The notes under the pieces are model-generated. The model was not told the origin of the DNA. It ran no database searches and saw only the letters and a list, made by a program, of their open reading frames with translations. Positions 51,364 to 60,100 of a DNA stretch of 64,000 bases are shown here, one piece after another (the first letter of the stretch is position 1; the number at the start of each line of letters is the position of its first letter). Origin of the DNA: Streptomyces sp. HNM0574 (lineage in GTDB: Bacteria > Actinomycetota > Actinomycetes > Streptomycetales > Streptomycetaceae). Both the position numbers and the translations under genes were made by a program. Location: positions 105,930 through 169,929 of the forward strand of contig NZ_JAASAH010000013.1 of NCBI RefSeq assembly GCF_012726235.1, written 5' to 3'.

Positions 51364-52020
51364 ATGCGGCTGGCAGAACTCAGCGAACACAGCGGACTAC
51401 CGACCGCGACAATCAAGTACTACCTCCGCGAGGGATTGCTCCCGCCCGGACGCCGCGTCAGCGCGACGCAGTCCGAGTACGACGAAAATCACCTGCGCCG
51501 GCTCCGGCTGGTCCGCGCACTGATCCAGGTCGGCGGCCTCCCGGTCAGCACGGCCCGCGAGGTGCTCGCCGCCGTCGACGACGGCTCCCGGGATCTGGAC
51601 TCCCGCCTCGGAGCGGCCGTGAACGCCCTCCCGCACGGCAAGGAATCCACGGACCCCGGGAACGACGTCTCCGCGGCCGCGGCCGCCGAGACCGCCCGTG
51701 AGCTGGTCTCCCGGCTCGGCTGGGACCTCGCCCCCGCCTCCCCCGCGTACCGGATGCTGCTGCGCGCCGTCGCCGGACTGCACCGGCTCGGCTACCCCTG
51801 CGACCTCGGCAGCCTGATGCCGTACGCGCGCGCCGCCGCGGACATCGCGGTGAGCGACCTGGACCTGGTGGAGAGCCTGGAGACGACGGACGCGCGCATC
51901 GAGGCCGCCGTGGCCTGCACGGTGCTGTACGAACCGGTGCTGCTGAGCCTGCGGCGGCTGGCGGAGGCGGAGGAGTCCAACCGGCGCTTCGGGGGCGGGA
52001 GTCGGTCCGGCCAGGAGTGA
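51364..52020 (+). CDS. MerR-family transcriptional regulator
   Basis: 218 residues. The helix-turn-helix MRLAELSEHSGLPTATIKYY and the wing LREGLLPPGRRVSATQSEYD are clear. The C-terminal half is mostly helical with no cysteine metal site visible, so the effector is probably organic. ATG 51364 has only a weak ribosome site. The double palindrome upstream is its likely operator. Confidence 0.85.
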   Translation: MRLAELSEHSGLPTATIKYYLREGLLPPGRRVSATQSEYDENHLRRLRLVRALIQVGGLPVSTAREVLAAVDDGSRDLDSRLGAAVNALPHGKESTDPGNDVSAAAAAETARELVSRLGWDLAPASPAYRMLLRAVAGLHRLGYPCDLGSLMPYARAAADIAVSDLDLVESLETTDARIEAAVACTVLYEPVLLSLRRLAEAEESNRRFGGGSRSGQE

Positions 52021-52070
52021 AGTCCCCCGCGCCGGGCGCTCCCTGGGGCGCGGGGCGTCCGCGCGCACGA

Positions 52071-52102
52071 AGAAGGCCCCCCGCTTTCGCGAGGGGCCTT
52101 CT
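52071..52102. terminator. Terminator between the MerR gene and the tRNA genes
   Basis: AGAAGGCCCC pairs with GGGGCCTTCT and the stem extends toward a TTTC loop after one mismatch. It ends the MerR transcript and, from the other strand, the tRNA cluster transcript. Confidence 0.7.
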
Positions 52103-52110
52103 CGACCGAG

Positions 52111-52183
52111 TACCCCCGACCGGATTCGAACCGGCGCTACCGCCTTGAGAGGGCGGCGTGCTAGGCCGCTACACAACGGGGGC
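52111..52183 (-). tRNA. tRNA-Glu (CTC)
   Basis: 73 bases. GCCCCCG at the 5' end pairs with CGGGGGT, the anticodon stem CCGCC/GGCGG encloses loop CTCTCAA, giving anticodon CTC, and GGTTCGAATCC is the T-arm. CCA is not encoded. Identical to the copy 100 bases away. Confidence 0.96.
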
Positions 52184-52210
52184 CTCTTGCTGATCCCTTG
52201 AGAGGATCCG

Positions 52211-52283
52211 TACCCCCGACCGGATTCGAACCGGCGCTACCGCCTTGAGAGGGCGGCGTGCTAGGCCGCTACACAACGGGGGC
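52211..52283 (-). tRNA. tRNA-Glu (CTC), second identical copy
   Basis: 73 bases, identical to the tRNA-Glu at 52111-52183 with starts exactly 100 bases apart. Anticodon CTC. Probably transcribed from the shared promoter upstream of tRNA-Gln. Confidence 0.96.
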
Positions 52284-52311
52284 ATCGATCTTGCAAAGAG
52301 AAAGATCGAAG

Positions 52312-52383
52312 CTGGGCTACCAGGACTCGAACCTAGACTAACTGAACCAGAATCAGTCGTGCTGCCAATTACACCATAGCCCA
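52312..52383 (-). tRNA. tRNA-Gln (CTG)
   Basis: 72 bases. TGGGCTA pairs with TAGCCCA, stem ACTGA/TCAGT encloses loop TTCTGGT with anticodon CTG, and GGTTCGAGTCC is the T-arm. CCA is not encoded. It is the first gene of the Gln-Glu-Glu cluster. Confidence 0.95.
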
Positions 52384-52484
52384 CCAAGATTCAATCCCCA
52401 CCCACATGCTCTGCGGGGATCTTCTCCGGGTGACCGCCTCGGTGCGGGGCCTTTTTTCGGCCCGTCCCCTCGGCGACGTGGAAA

Positions 52485-52513
52485 ACATTACCCGATCGCG
52501 GCCCGAGCACCAA
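52485..52513 (-). promoter_or_regulatory. Promoter of the tRNA-Gln/Glu/Glu cluster
   Basis: On the minus strand TTGGTG (52513-52508) and TAATGT (52490-52485) are 17 bases apart. Transcription would start near 52478, about 95 bases before tRNA-Gln. Confidence 0.65.
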
Positions 52514-52774
52514 AACGGGTTCCGCAGGAGGCCACAGCACCCCTTCCGCACCACCCGTCACCCCCTCCGGCACCGGCCGCCGGCGCACGGCCACCACCTC
52601 CCGCACACCCCAACTGGCCACGCGGGCACCGCGCCCAGCCGCGAGCGCCCCGCACACTCCCGCCCACGGCCCGCAGCGCCCTCGTACGCGCCCCGGCCAC
52701 CCACGTCCACGCGCAGGCGCCCACGTACCCGCACAGGACGGCTCGTACGTCCGCAGGGCGCCCCGCGGACGGCG

Positions 52775-52814
52775 AAGGGGCCGGGCGCCGCTCGTGAGCG
52801 GTGCCCGGCCCCTT
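52775..52814 (-). terminator. gltX terminator
   Basis: AAGGGGCCGGGCACCGCTC and its complement (one wobble) form a 19-base stem around a 2-base loop, 20 bases after the gltX stop. Confidence 0.85.
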
Positions 52815-52833
52815 GTGCCGGTGAACGGGAGGG

Positions 52834-54351
52834 TTACTCCGCGAGCTTCTTCATCGCGGCGTCCACCCGGGCCAGGGTGCGCTCGCGGCCGAGGACCTCC
52901 AGCGACTCGAAGAGCGGGAGGCCGACCGTGCGTCCGGTGACGGCGACGCGGACCGGCGCCTGGGCCTTGCCGAGCTTCAGCCCGTGCGCCTCACCCGCGG
53001 CCAGCACCGCGTCCTTCAGCGGCTCGGCCTTCCACTCGGCCTCGGCGAGCTTCTCGCGGGCCGTGGCCAGCAGCTCGGCGGCGCCCGGCTTCATCGCCTT
53101 CTGCCAGGACTTCTCGTCCTCCACCGGCTCGTCGAGGAAGAGGAAGTCGACGTTGGCGGTGATGTCGGAGAGGACCGTCAGACGGGTCTGCGCGAGCGGG
53201 GCCAGCTCCTCGAAGGCCGCGCGGTCGAACTTCTCCGGCGCCCACGGCGCGTGCGGGGCGTTCAGCCACGGCTCGCAGGCCGCGACGAACTCGGCGACGG
53301 GGAGCTCGCGCAGGTGCGTGGCGTTGATCGCCTCGGCCTTCTTGAGGTCGAAGCGGGCCGGGTTGGCGTTGACGTCCCCGATGTCGAACGCGGCGACCAT
53401 CTCGTCGAGCGAGAAGATGTCGCGGTCCTCGGAGATCGACCAGCCCAGCAGGGACAGGTAGTTGAGCAGTCCCTCGCGCAGGAAGCCGCGCTCGCGGTAG
53501 AGGTTGAGCGAGGACTCCGGGTCCCGCTTGGAGAGCTTCTTGTTGCCCTCGCCCATCACGTACGGCAGGTGCCCGAAGCTCGGGACGGTGCCGTTGCCGA
53601 TGCCCAGTTCGGCGAAGGCGCGGTAGAGCGCGATCTGCCGGGGCGTGGAGGAGAGCAGGTCCTCGCCGCGCAGGACGTGGGTGATCTCCATCAGCGCGTC
53701 GTCGACCGGGTTCACCAGGGTGTACAGCGGGGCGCCGTTGGCGCGGACGATGCCGTAGTCGGTGACGTTCTCCGGCGCGAAGGTCATCTCGCCGCGCACC
53801 AGATCGGTGAACGTGATCGGCTCGTCGGGCATCCGGAAGCGCACGATGTGGGTGCGGCCCTCCGCCTCGTACGCGGCGGTCTGCTCGGCGGTCAGCTCGC
53901 GGCAGGCGCCGTCGTAGCCGGAGGGGCGGCCCTCCTTGCGGGCGGTCTCGCGGCGTACCTCCAGCTCCTGCGGGGTGCAGTAGCAGCGGTACGCGTGGCC
54001 GCTGTCCAGCAGCTTCCCGGCGACGTCGCGGTAGATGTCCATCCGCTGCGACTGCCGGTACGGGGCGTGCGGGCCGACCGGCTCGCCGGTGCCGTCGTGG
54101 AACGCGGTGGGGCCCTCGTCCCAGTCCAGGCCGAGCCAGCGCATGGCGTCGAGCAGCTGCTCGTAGGACTCCTCGGAGTCGCGCGCCGCGTCGGTGTCCT
54201 CGATCCGGAAGACGAGGGTGCCGCCGTGGTGGCGGGCGAAGGCCCAGTTGAAGAGGGCGGTGCGGACCAGGCCCACGTGGGGGTTGCCGGTCGGGGACGG
54301 GCAGAACCGAACCCGTACGTCGCTGGTCGGGGTCGGGGTCGCGTCAGTCAC
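52834..54351 (-). CDS. gltX: Glutamyl-tRNA synthetase
   Basis: 505 residues. The class I signature is VRFCPSPTGNPHVGLVRTAL (HIGH variant HVGL) and the KMSKS-type loop is KKLSKRDPESSLN. It probably also charges tRNA-Gln with Glu, for conversion by GatCAB, as in most actinobacteria. GTG 54351 overlaps the upstream FAH gene by 8 bases (GTGACTGA). It lies beside its tRNA substrates. Confidence 0.96.
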   Translation of the reverse strand: MTDATPTPTSDVRVRFCPSPTGNPHVGLVRTALFNWAFARHHGGTLVFRIEDTDAARDSEESYEQLLDAMRWLGLDWDEGPTAFHDGTGEPVGPHAPYRQSQRMDIYRDVAGKLLDSGHAYRCYCTPQELEVRRETARKEGRPSGYDGACRELTAEQTAAYEAEGRTHIVRFRMPDEPITFTDLVRGEMTFAPENVTDYGIVRANGAPLYTLVNPVDDALMEITHVLRGEDLLSSTPRQIALYRAFAELGIGNGTVPSFGHLPYVMGEGNKKLSKRDPESSLNLYRERGFLREGLLNYLSLLGWSISEDRDIFSLDEMVAAFDIGDVNANPARFDLKKAEAINATHLRELPVAEFVAACEPWLNAPHAPWAPEKFDRAAFEELAPLAQTRLTVLSDITANVDFLFLDEPVEDEKSWQKAMKPGAAELLATAREKLAEAEWKAEPLKDAVLAAGEAHGLKLGKAQAPVRVAVTGRTVGLPLFESLEVLGRERTLARVDAAMKKLAE

Positions 54352-55126
54352 GCTTGACTACCTTGTTGGTGAGAGTGCCGATGCCTTCGATGGTGACGGC
54401 GACCTCGTCGCCGACGTTGAGGGGGCCGACGCCCGCCGGGGTCCCGGTGAGGATCACGTCACCGGGCAGCAGGGTCATGGCCTCGGAGATGTGCACCACG
54501 AGGTCCTCGACGGAGCGGATCATCTCGCTGGTGCGGCCCAGCTGGCGCTGCTCGCCGTTGACGGTGCACATCAGGCCGAGGTCGGCCGGGTCGAGTTCCG
54601 TCTCCACCCAGGGGCCGAGCGGGCAGGAGCCGTCGAAGCCCTTGGAGCGGGACCACTGCTGCTCCGTGCGCTGCACGTCACGCGCGGTGAGGTCGTTGGC
54701 GCAGGTGTAGCCGAGGACGACGTCCCGCACGCGCTCGCGCGGGACCTCCTTGCACATGCGGCCGATGACGACGGCCAGCTCCGCCTCGTGGTGCAGCTCG
54801 GAGGAGAACGAGGGGTAGGTCACGGCGTCGCCGGGGCCGCAGACCGAGGTGGAGGGCTTGAAGAAGACCACCGGCTCCTCGGGCACCTCGTTGCCCAGCT
54901 CCTTGGCGTGCTCGGCGTAGTTGCGGCCGACGGCGAGGACCTTGTTGGGCAGGACGGGCGGAAGCATCCGCACCTTGTCCATCGGGAGCTTCTGGCCGGA
55001 GCGTTCGAAGTCGGCGAAGGGGTGGCCCTTGATGATGTCGAGGACGGGGCCGCCCTCGGTGTTCGCGTCCCCTTCCACGACGCCGAAGGCGACGTTTCCG
55101 TCGAGGGAGAATCTGGCGATACGCAC
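54344..55126 (-). CDS. Fumarylacetoacetate hydrolase family protein
   Basis: 260 residues. FAH signatures are VGRNYAEHAKELG, FFKPSTSVCGPGDAV, ELHHEAELAVVIGR (metal-binding acidic residues), GYTCANDLTARDVQ and DVILTGTPAGVGPL. It could hydrolyse acylpyruvates or decarboxylate a dicarboxylic acid; the substrate is not given by context. It overlaps gltX and is transcribed with it. Confidence 0.92.
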   Translation of the reverse strand: MRIARFSLDGNVAFGVVEGDANTEGGPVLDIIKGHPFADFERSGQKLPMDKVRMLPPVLPNKVLAVGRNYAEHAKELGNEVPEEPVVFFKPSTSVCGPGDAVTYPSFSSELHHEAELAVVIGRMCKEVPRERVRDVVLGYTCANDLTARDVQRTEQQWSRSKGFDGSCPLGPWVETELDPADLGLMCTVNGEQRQLGRTSEMIRSVEDLVVHISEAMTLLPGDVILTGTPAGVGPLNVGDEVAVTIEGIGTLTNKVVKRD

Positions 55127-55250
55127 GGTGTGGGCTGCCCCTTCACTGACCTGGGTTGCTCTACGGAATTCGGCATCCAAGCCTAAACCCGGCCACAGGC
55201 CCCGCCAGGGCCGGGCGCGGTCGGCCCCGTACGCGGCCCCGGTACGCGAC

Positions 55251-55277
55251 GAGCCCCCGGCGCGGGGCCGGGGGCTC
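55251..55277 (-). terminator. Hairpin downstream of cvnD1
   Basis: GAGCCCCCGGC pairs perfectly with GCCGGGGGCTC around a 5-base loop, 40 bases after the cvnD stop. It separates the conservon from the FAH-gltX pair. Confidence 0.75.
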
Positions 55278-55317
55278 GGGTGTGCGGCTCGGGGCGCGCG
55301 GGGGCGCGGCGGGCCGG

Positions 55318-55914
55318 TCAGCGCAGGCGGGCCATCAGGGCGTGCTCGACGAGGGTGATGAGCGCGCTCTTGGCGTCCGCGCGGTGCCGCGCGTCGGTGG
55401 TGATGATCGGGGCGTCGGGGCCGATCTGGAGCGCCTCGCGGACCTCTTCGGGGCCGTAGGGCTGGTGCCCGTCGAAGCCGTTGAGGGCGATCACGAAGGG
55501 CAGGCCCGAGTTCTCGAAGTAGTCGACCGCGGGGAAGCAGTCCGCCAGCCGGCGGGTGTCCACCAGCACGACGGCGCCGATCGCGCCGCGCACCAGGTCG
55601 TCCCACATGAACCAGAAGCGGTCCTGACCGGGCGTACCGAAGAGGTACAGGATCAGGTCCTGGTCCAGGGTGATGCGGCCGAAGTCCATCGCCACCGTGG
55701 TGGTGGTCTTGTCCGCCGTGTGCGTCAGGTCGTCGATACCGGCCGATGCGGAGGTCATGACGGCCTCCGTGCGCAGCGGATTGATCTCCGAGACGGCGCC
55801 TACGAAGGTTGTCTTGCCCACGCCGAACCCGCCGGCCACCACGATCTTCGCGGAGGTGGTGGAACGGGCTGAGCCCCCGGCGATGCCGCCGCCGCTAGAG
55901 CTTGCGAAGTCCAC
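55318..55914 (-). CDS. cvnD: Conservon GTPase CvnD (first conservon)
   Basis: 198 residues. A Ras-like GTPase of the conservon type: P-loop AGGFGVGKTTFVGAVSE, switch region TTTTVAMDFGRITL, G3 LFGTPGQDRFWFMW, G4-like ALNGFDG (a glycine replaces the lysine of NKxD). It is thought to be controlled by the CvnA-B-C proteins at the membrane. The start overlaps cvnC by 20 bases in a junction that is identical in the second conservon. Confidence 0.92.
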   Translation of the reverse strand: MDFASSSGGGIAGGSARSTTSAKIVVAGGFGVGKTTFVGAVSEINPLRTEAVMTSASAGIDDLTHTADKTTTTVAMDFGRITLDQDLILYLFGTPGQDRFWFMWDDLVRGAIGAVVLVDTRRLADCFPAVDYFENSGLPFVIALNGFDGHQPYGPEEVREALQIGPDAPIITTDARHRADAKSALITLVEHALMARLR

Positions 55915-56590
55915 TGAGCACCCTTTCGAGCAGTGTCACGTCTGGCTGGCCGTCGCTGGTGGTCGCGTCGCCACCGGGCTGGTGGATGGCGACGAGACCC
56001 GCCTCGGCCAGGTCGGCGACGAGGATCCGGGCGACGCCGAGCGGAATGGTCAGGAGTGCCGAGATCTCAGCCACCGACTTGATCTCGTAGCACAGGCGGC
56101 AGATCCGCTGCTGCTCGGGCAACTGCCCCTGCAGCCGGGCGGAATCGGCCGTGGTGTGCACCAGTGCCTCGATGGCGAGCTGGTACCGGGGACGGGTCCG
56201 GCCACCCGTCATGGCGTACGGACGCACCAGCGGCTGCTGCTCGCTGCGGCCGCCGACGCCCGGCTCGGGGCGGGCGGGCGCGGGCTGCACCGGCTGGATG
56301 CGGGGCGCGGGGGGCTGCTGTCCGTACTCCGGGGGCTGGGGCTGAGGCGGTTGCTGGGCGTGGCGTCGCGGCGGGGCCTGCGGCTGCTGCTGCCGCTGCT
56401 CGAACTGCGGCTCGTAGGGCTGCTGTTGCGGCTGCTGCTGGGGCTGCTGCGATGGGTGCCGCACGTGCTCGCTGGGTGCGGAGGGGAAGTTGAAGCGCTT
56501 CAGGTGCGTCGGTTCCCCGCCGGAGGCCGGGGTCATGTCGTCCTGATGACCATAGCCGTACGGCGACGGACCGCCTGGGGGCGTTGCCAC
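55895..56590 (-). CDS. cvnC: Conservon DUF742 protein CvnC (first conservon)
   Basis: 231 residues. The C-terminal 120 residues are DUF742 (RTRPRYQLAIEALVHTTADS, IPLGVARILVADLAEAGLVA, DVTLLERVLSGLRKL). The first about 110 residues are a Gln/Pro-rich insertion (QQPQQQPQQQPYEPQ) absent from the second conservon. Likely an adaptor between CvnB and CvnD. GTG start with GGAGGAGAAC upstream. Confidence 0.9.
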   Translation of the reverse strand: MATPPGGPSPYGYGHQDDMTPASGGEPTHLKRFNFPSAPSEHVRHPSQQPQQQPQQQPYEPQFEQRQQQPQAPPRRHAQQPPQPQPPEYGQQPPAPRIQPVQPAPARPEPGVGGRSEQQPLVRPYAMTGGRTRPRYQLAIEALVHTTADSARLQGQLPEQQRICRLCYEIKSVAEISALLTIPLGVARILVADLAEAGLVAIHQPGGDATTSDGQPDVTLLERVLSGLRKL

Positions 56591-56736
56591 GTTCTCCTCC
56601 TCCGACTCACGGGCTTGCGGGCCACATCTTCCAGTACTGCTTCAGCTCCTGGGCGAGGCACCGCGTCTGAGCACCTTATGGTGCCCAGACGCGAATGCGC
56701 ACGGCCTGTCTGCTGGCTGAGAACCTGTGGGTGGCT

Positions 56737-57159
56737 CTAGTTCAGCAGGCTGCCCTGGAGTTCGGCGCGGAGATCCGGTGTGAGAACCGTGCCCGCACGG
56801 TCGACGAGGAGTGCCATCTCGTAGCCCACGAGGCCGATGTCGGCCTCGGGGTGGGCGAGTACGGCGAGCGACGAACCGTCGGAGATGGACATCAGGAAAA
56901 GGAATCCCCGCTCCATCTCCACAACTGTCTGGTTCACGCCACCCCCCTCGAAGATCCGGGAAGCCCCCGCAGTGAGCGAGGTCAGACCCGAGGCGACCGC
57001 GGCCAGTTGGTCGGCGCGGTCACGCGGGAAGCCCTCGGACATCGCGAGCAGAAGTCCGTCGGCGGAGACCACCACCGTGTGGGAAACACCCGGGGTGTTC
57101 TCCACGAAGTTGGTGATCAACCAGTTCAGGTTCTGCGCCGCCTGGCTCATCGGGCTCAC
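56737..57159 (-). CDS. cvnB: Conservon roadblock/LC7 protein CvnB (first conservon)
   Basis: 140 residues. The roadblock/LC7 fold is seen in LNWLITNFVENTPGVSHTVV, GLLLAMSEGFPRDRADQLAA, GGVNQTVVEMERGFLFLMS and LGLVGYEMALLVDRAG-like sequence. Such proteins act as GTPase activators or scaffolds for small GTPases. GTG 57159 starts 2 bases beyond the cvnA stop and matches the second copy in length. Confidence 0.93.
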   Translation of the reverse strand: MSPMSQAAQNLNWLITNFVENTPGVSHTVVVSADGLLLAMSEGFPRDRADQLAAVASGLTSLTAGASRIFEGGGVNQTVVEMERGFLFLMSISDGSSLAVLAHPEADIGLVGYEMALLVDRAGTVLTPDLRAELQGSLLN

Positions 57160-57160
57160 A

Positions 57161-60100
57161 CTAACGCTCCTGATCGTAGGTGCTGCCGGGGCCGAAGCCC
57201 TGTCGGTCATTCTGATTGGCGTCGCCCGCGATACGTCCCCGCCGGACACCGCGGTGCAGATTGCTCAGCCTTCCGCGGACGTCCTCGGGAGCGCGGGAGA
57301 CCGAAGGTCCTCCCTGCGGGCTCTGCTCCGCCGCGCCCTCGACCAGGTTGGCCTTGGGCACGCGCCGGGGCAGACCGGAGGAAGTGACGCCACCGGCCTG
57401 CGGGTCGCGCAGCTGTCCGGCCCGGTTCCAGCGCTCGTCGTTCGACGAACGCCAGCCGCCGCCGAGGCCGAACGCACCCGTCTGCTCGGCAGGGTTCTCC
57501 TGCGCGGGCTGCGGGGACGGCTCGGGCCCGCCTGACTGCTGCGCCTCCGGGTTCTCCGCCTGCGCTCCCCGTGCCCGGTCACGGCGCGGGAGTCCCGCGT
57601 CGGTCGTGGATCGGAAACCGCTGGGGGAAGGACCCTGAGTGTCGAAGCCTACGCGGTCCCGACCGGCGTCGTGGACGCCGGGCAGGGATTCCGCTTCCGG
57701 CCCCGGGGTTCCGTACTGCCGTTCGTACAGGGCCTGTTGGGGATCCTGTGTCTGTTCGAAGAACGACTGCTGGGACGGGTCGTGGTGCTGCGGGGCCGAC
57801 TGTGCCCCGCCCTGCGGAAGCAGTGCTTCAGGACTGTCGTCCTCCGCCTGCTGATCTTCCGCTACGGCTCGCGGCGCGTCCCGCAGCGGCTCCCGGTACA
57901 GCTCCGGGTCGCGCCGCGGGAGGTGCAGGCCCGGCTGTGCGGACTGCTCCTGCGCGGGCTCCTGGCGGGCCTGGCCGCGCAGGAACGGGTCCTGCGCGGG
58001 CTGGAATTCCTGGCCCTGCCGCGGGACGTTCCACTCGGGCCCGCCGAAGGCGTCGGCGCCGGAACCCTGGCCGAAACCGCCCGGTCCGAAGGCGTCCTTA
58101 CCCTGGCCGAAACCGCCCTGGCCGTGACCGGATCCGTCGGGCTGCTGCCCGTGCGGGCCGCCCTCCGGCTGCTGCTGGGGGTCGCCGCCCTCCAGGGCCG
58201 CGCGGCGCTCCTCGCGGGCGAGGGAACGGCTCACCGGATCGAGCGACGAGAGGTCGTCGGGAACCTCGAACCGCGAGTCGTCGAAGCCGAGTTCGGCGGC
58301 CGAGATCTGGCCCTCGTAGGCCGGCTGCAGCGGCGCCTGCTCCTGCATGATGCGGGAGACGTGGAAGTCCTCCTCCACGACGTCCTCGCCGCCACCGCCG
58401 TGCGTCATCGCCTCGGGCAGCATGACCAGCGAGGTGGTGCCCGCCTGCTCGCCCGAGGGGCGCAGCTGGACGCGGATGCCGTGCCGGTCCGCGAGGCGGC
58501 CGACCACGAACAGGCCCATGCGCTGGGACACCGCGGCGTCCACGACCGGCGGGTTCGCCAGCTTGTGGTTGATGTCCGCGAAGTCCTCGGCGGTCAGGCC
58601 GATGCCCTTGTCGTGGATCTCGATCATGATCCGGCCGTCCGGCAGACGCGTCGCGGTGACCTGCACCTTCGTCTGCGGCGAGGAGAACGAGGTCGCGTTC
58701 TCCAGCAGCTCGGCCAGCAGGTGCACGAGGTCGTTCACGACCTGGCCGTGGATCTCGCTCTCCGGCACACCGGAGATCTCGACCCGCTCGTAGTACTCCA
58801 CCTCGGAGGAGGCGGCGCGCAGGATGTCGACCAGCGGGACGGGCTGCGTCCAGCGGCGTCCCGGCTCCTCGCCCGCGAGGACGAGGAGGTTCTCGCCGTT
58901 CCGCCGCATGCGGGTGGCGAGGTGGTCCAGGCGGAAGAGGTTCTCCAGCTGGTCCGGGTCGGCCTCGTTGTTCTCCAGGTCCGTGATGTAGCCGAGCTGG
59001 CGCTCGATGAGGCCCTGGTTACGACGGGACAGGTTGGTGAAGATCGCGTTCACGTTGCCGCGCAGCAGCGCCTGTTCGGCGGCGAGCCGGACGGCCTCGC
59101 GGTGCACCTGGTCGAAGGCGCGGGCGACCTCGCCGATCTCGTCGCGGCTGTCGATCGGGATCGGCCGGACGCGGGTGTCGATGCGGCCCGGGTCGGTGCG
59201 CGAGAGCTGGTCGACCAGCTCGGGCAGCCGCTGCTCGGCGACGTCGAAGGCCGCGGTGCGCAGGCTGCGCATGTTGCGGCTCATCGAGCGGGCCATCATC
59301 CCGGCGAGGATGAACGCGGCGAGCAGGGCCAGCAGCACGATGACGCCCATGATGATCGCGTCGGTGCGGGCGTCGTCGGCGATCGCCTCGGTCTCGGCGA
59401 CGGCCTTGTCGGCCAGCTCCGTCTCGATCGAGCGGTACGCGTCGAACTTGCCGGTGGAGGCGGCGAACCAGGTCTTCGCGGTGACGCCCTGCGACTTCAG
59501 CGTCGAGGGGCGCGCGCCGGTGCCGATGGCGTCGGTCATCTTGGCGACCGAGGGCGGCGCGACGAAGGGGACGCCCTTGGCGCGGGCCTTCTGCTGCGCG
59601 GCCGCGCTCTTCTTCTTGCCGGCCTCCTCGGCCTTCTTCAGCTCGGTCTTGAGGAGGTCGACGTCCTCGGGGAGCCCGCCGGAGGTGTACTCGCCCAGGG
59701 CGATGTTCTCCAGGTAGGCGTAGCTCGCGAACGCGGTGAGCTGCTCCTTCTTGTCCTTGGCCGTGGGGCCGGGCTCCAGGAGCAGGTGGGTGCCGAGGGC
59801 GCGGTCGAGCGAGAGCGCGGCCTTGGCCAGGGAGATCGCGTAGACCGTGCGGCCGTAGCTGGTGACGTTGCCGGTGCCGAAGCCGAGCTCGTTGGCGAAC
59901 TCCATCAGCGGGTGCTGGATGGTGACGTAGCCCTCTTCGGTCTTCACGCCGGGCAGCCGGTCGGTGTAGGCCGCGTCCCGCAGGTCGTCGAGCTTGGGCT
60001 CCTGCTTGCGGAAGGCCGCGAGGCGGCGGTGCAGGCCGTCCTCGTCGGGCATCCGGTCGACGGCGCGGTCGAAGTCGGCCTTCGCCTTGTCCGTCGCGGC

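Larger units (their letters stand above)
52384..52833. other. Non-coding gap upstream of the tRNA cluster
   Basis: About 450 bases without a convincing gene. It contains the tRNA promoter at 52485-52513 and the gltX terminator at 52775-52814. The remainder is GC-rich with open frames on both strands that look non-coding. Confidence 0.6.

Noticed and set aside
52447..52466. GGGGCC-TTTTTT-CGGCCC as a terminator
   Set aside because: The T run is in the loop, not after the stem, and it lies between the tRNA promoter and tRNA-Gln.
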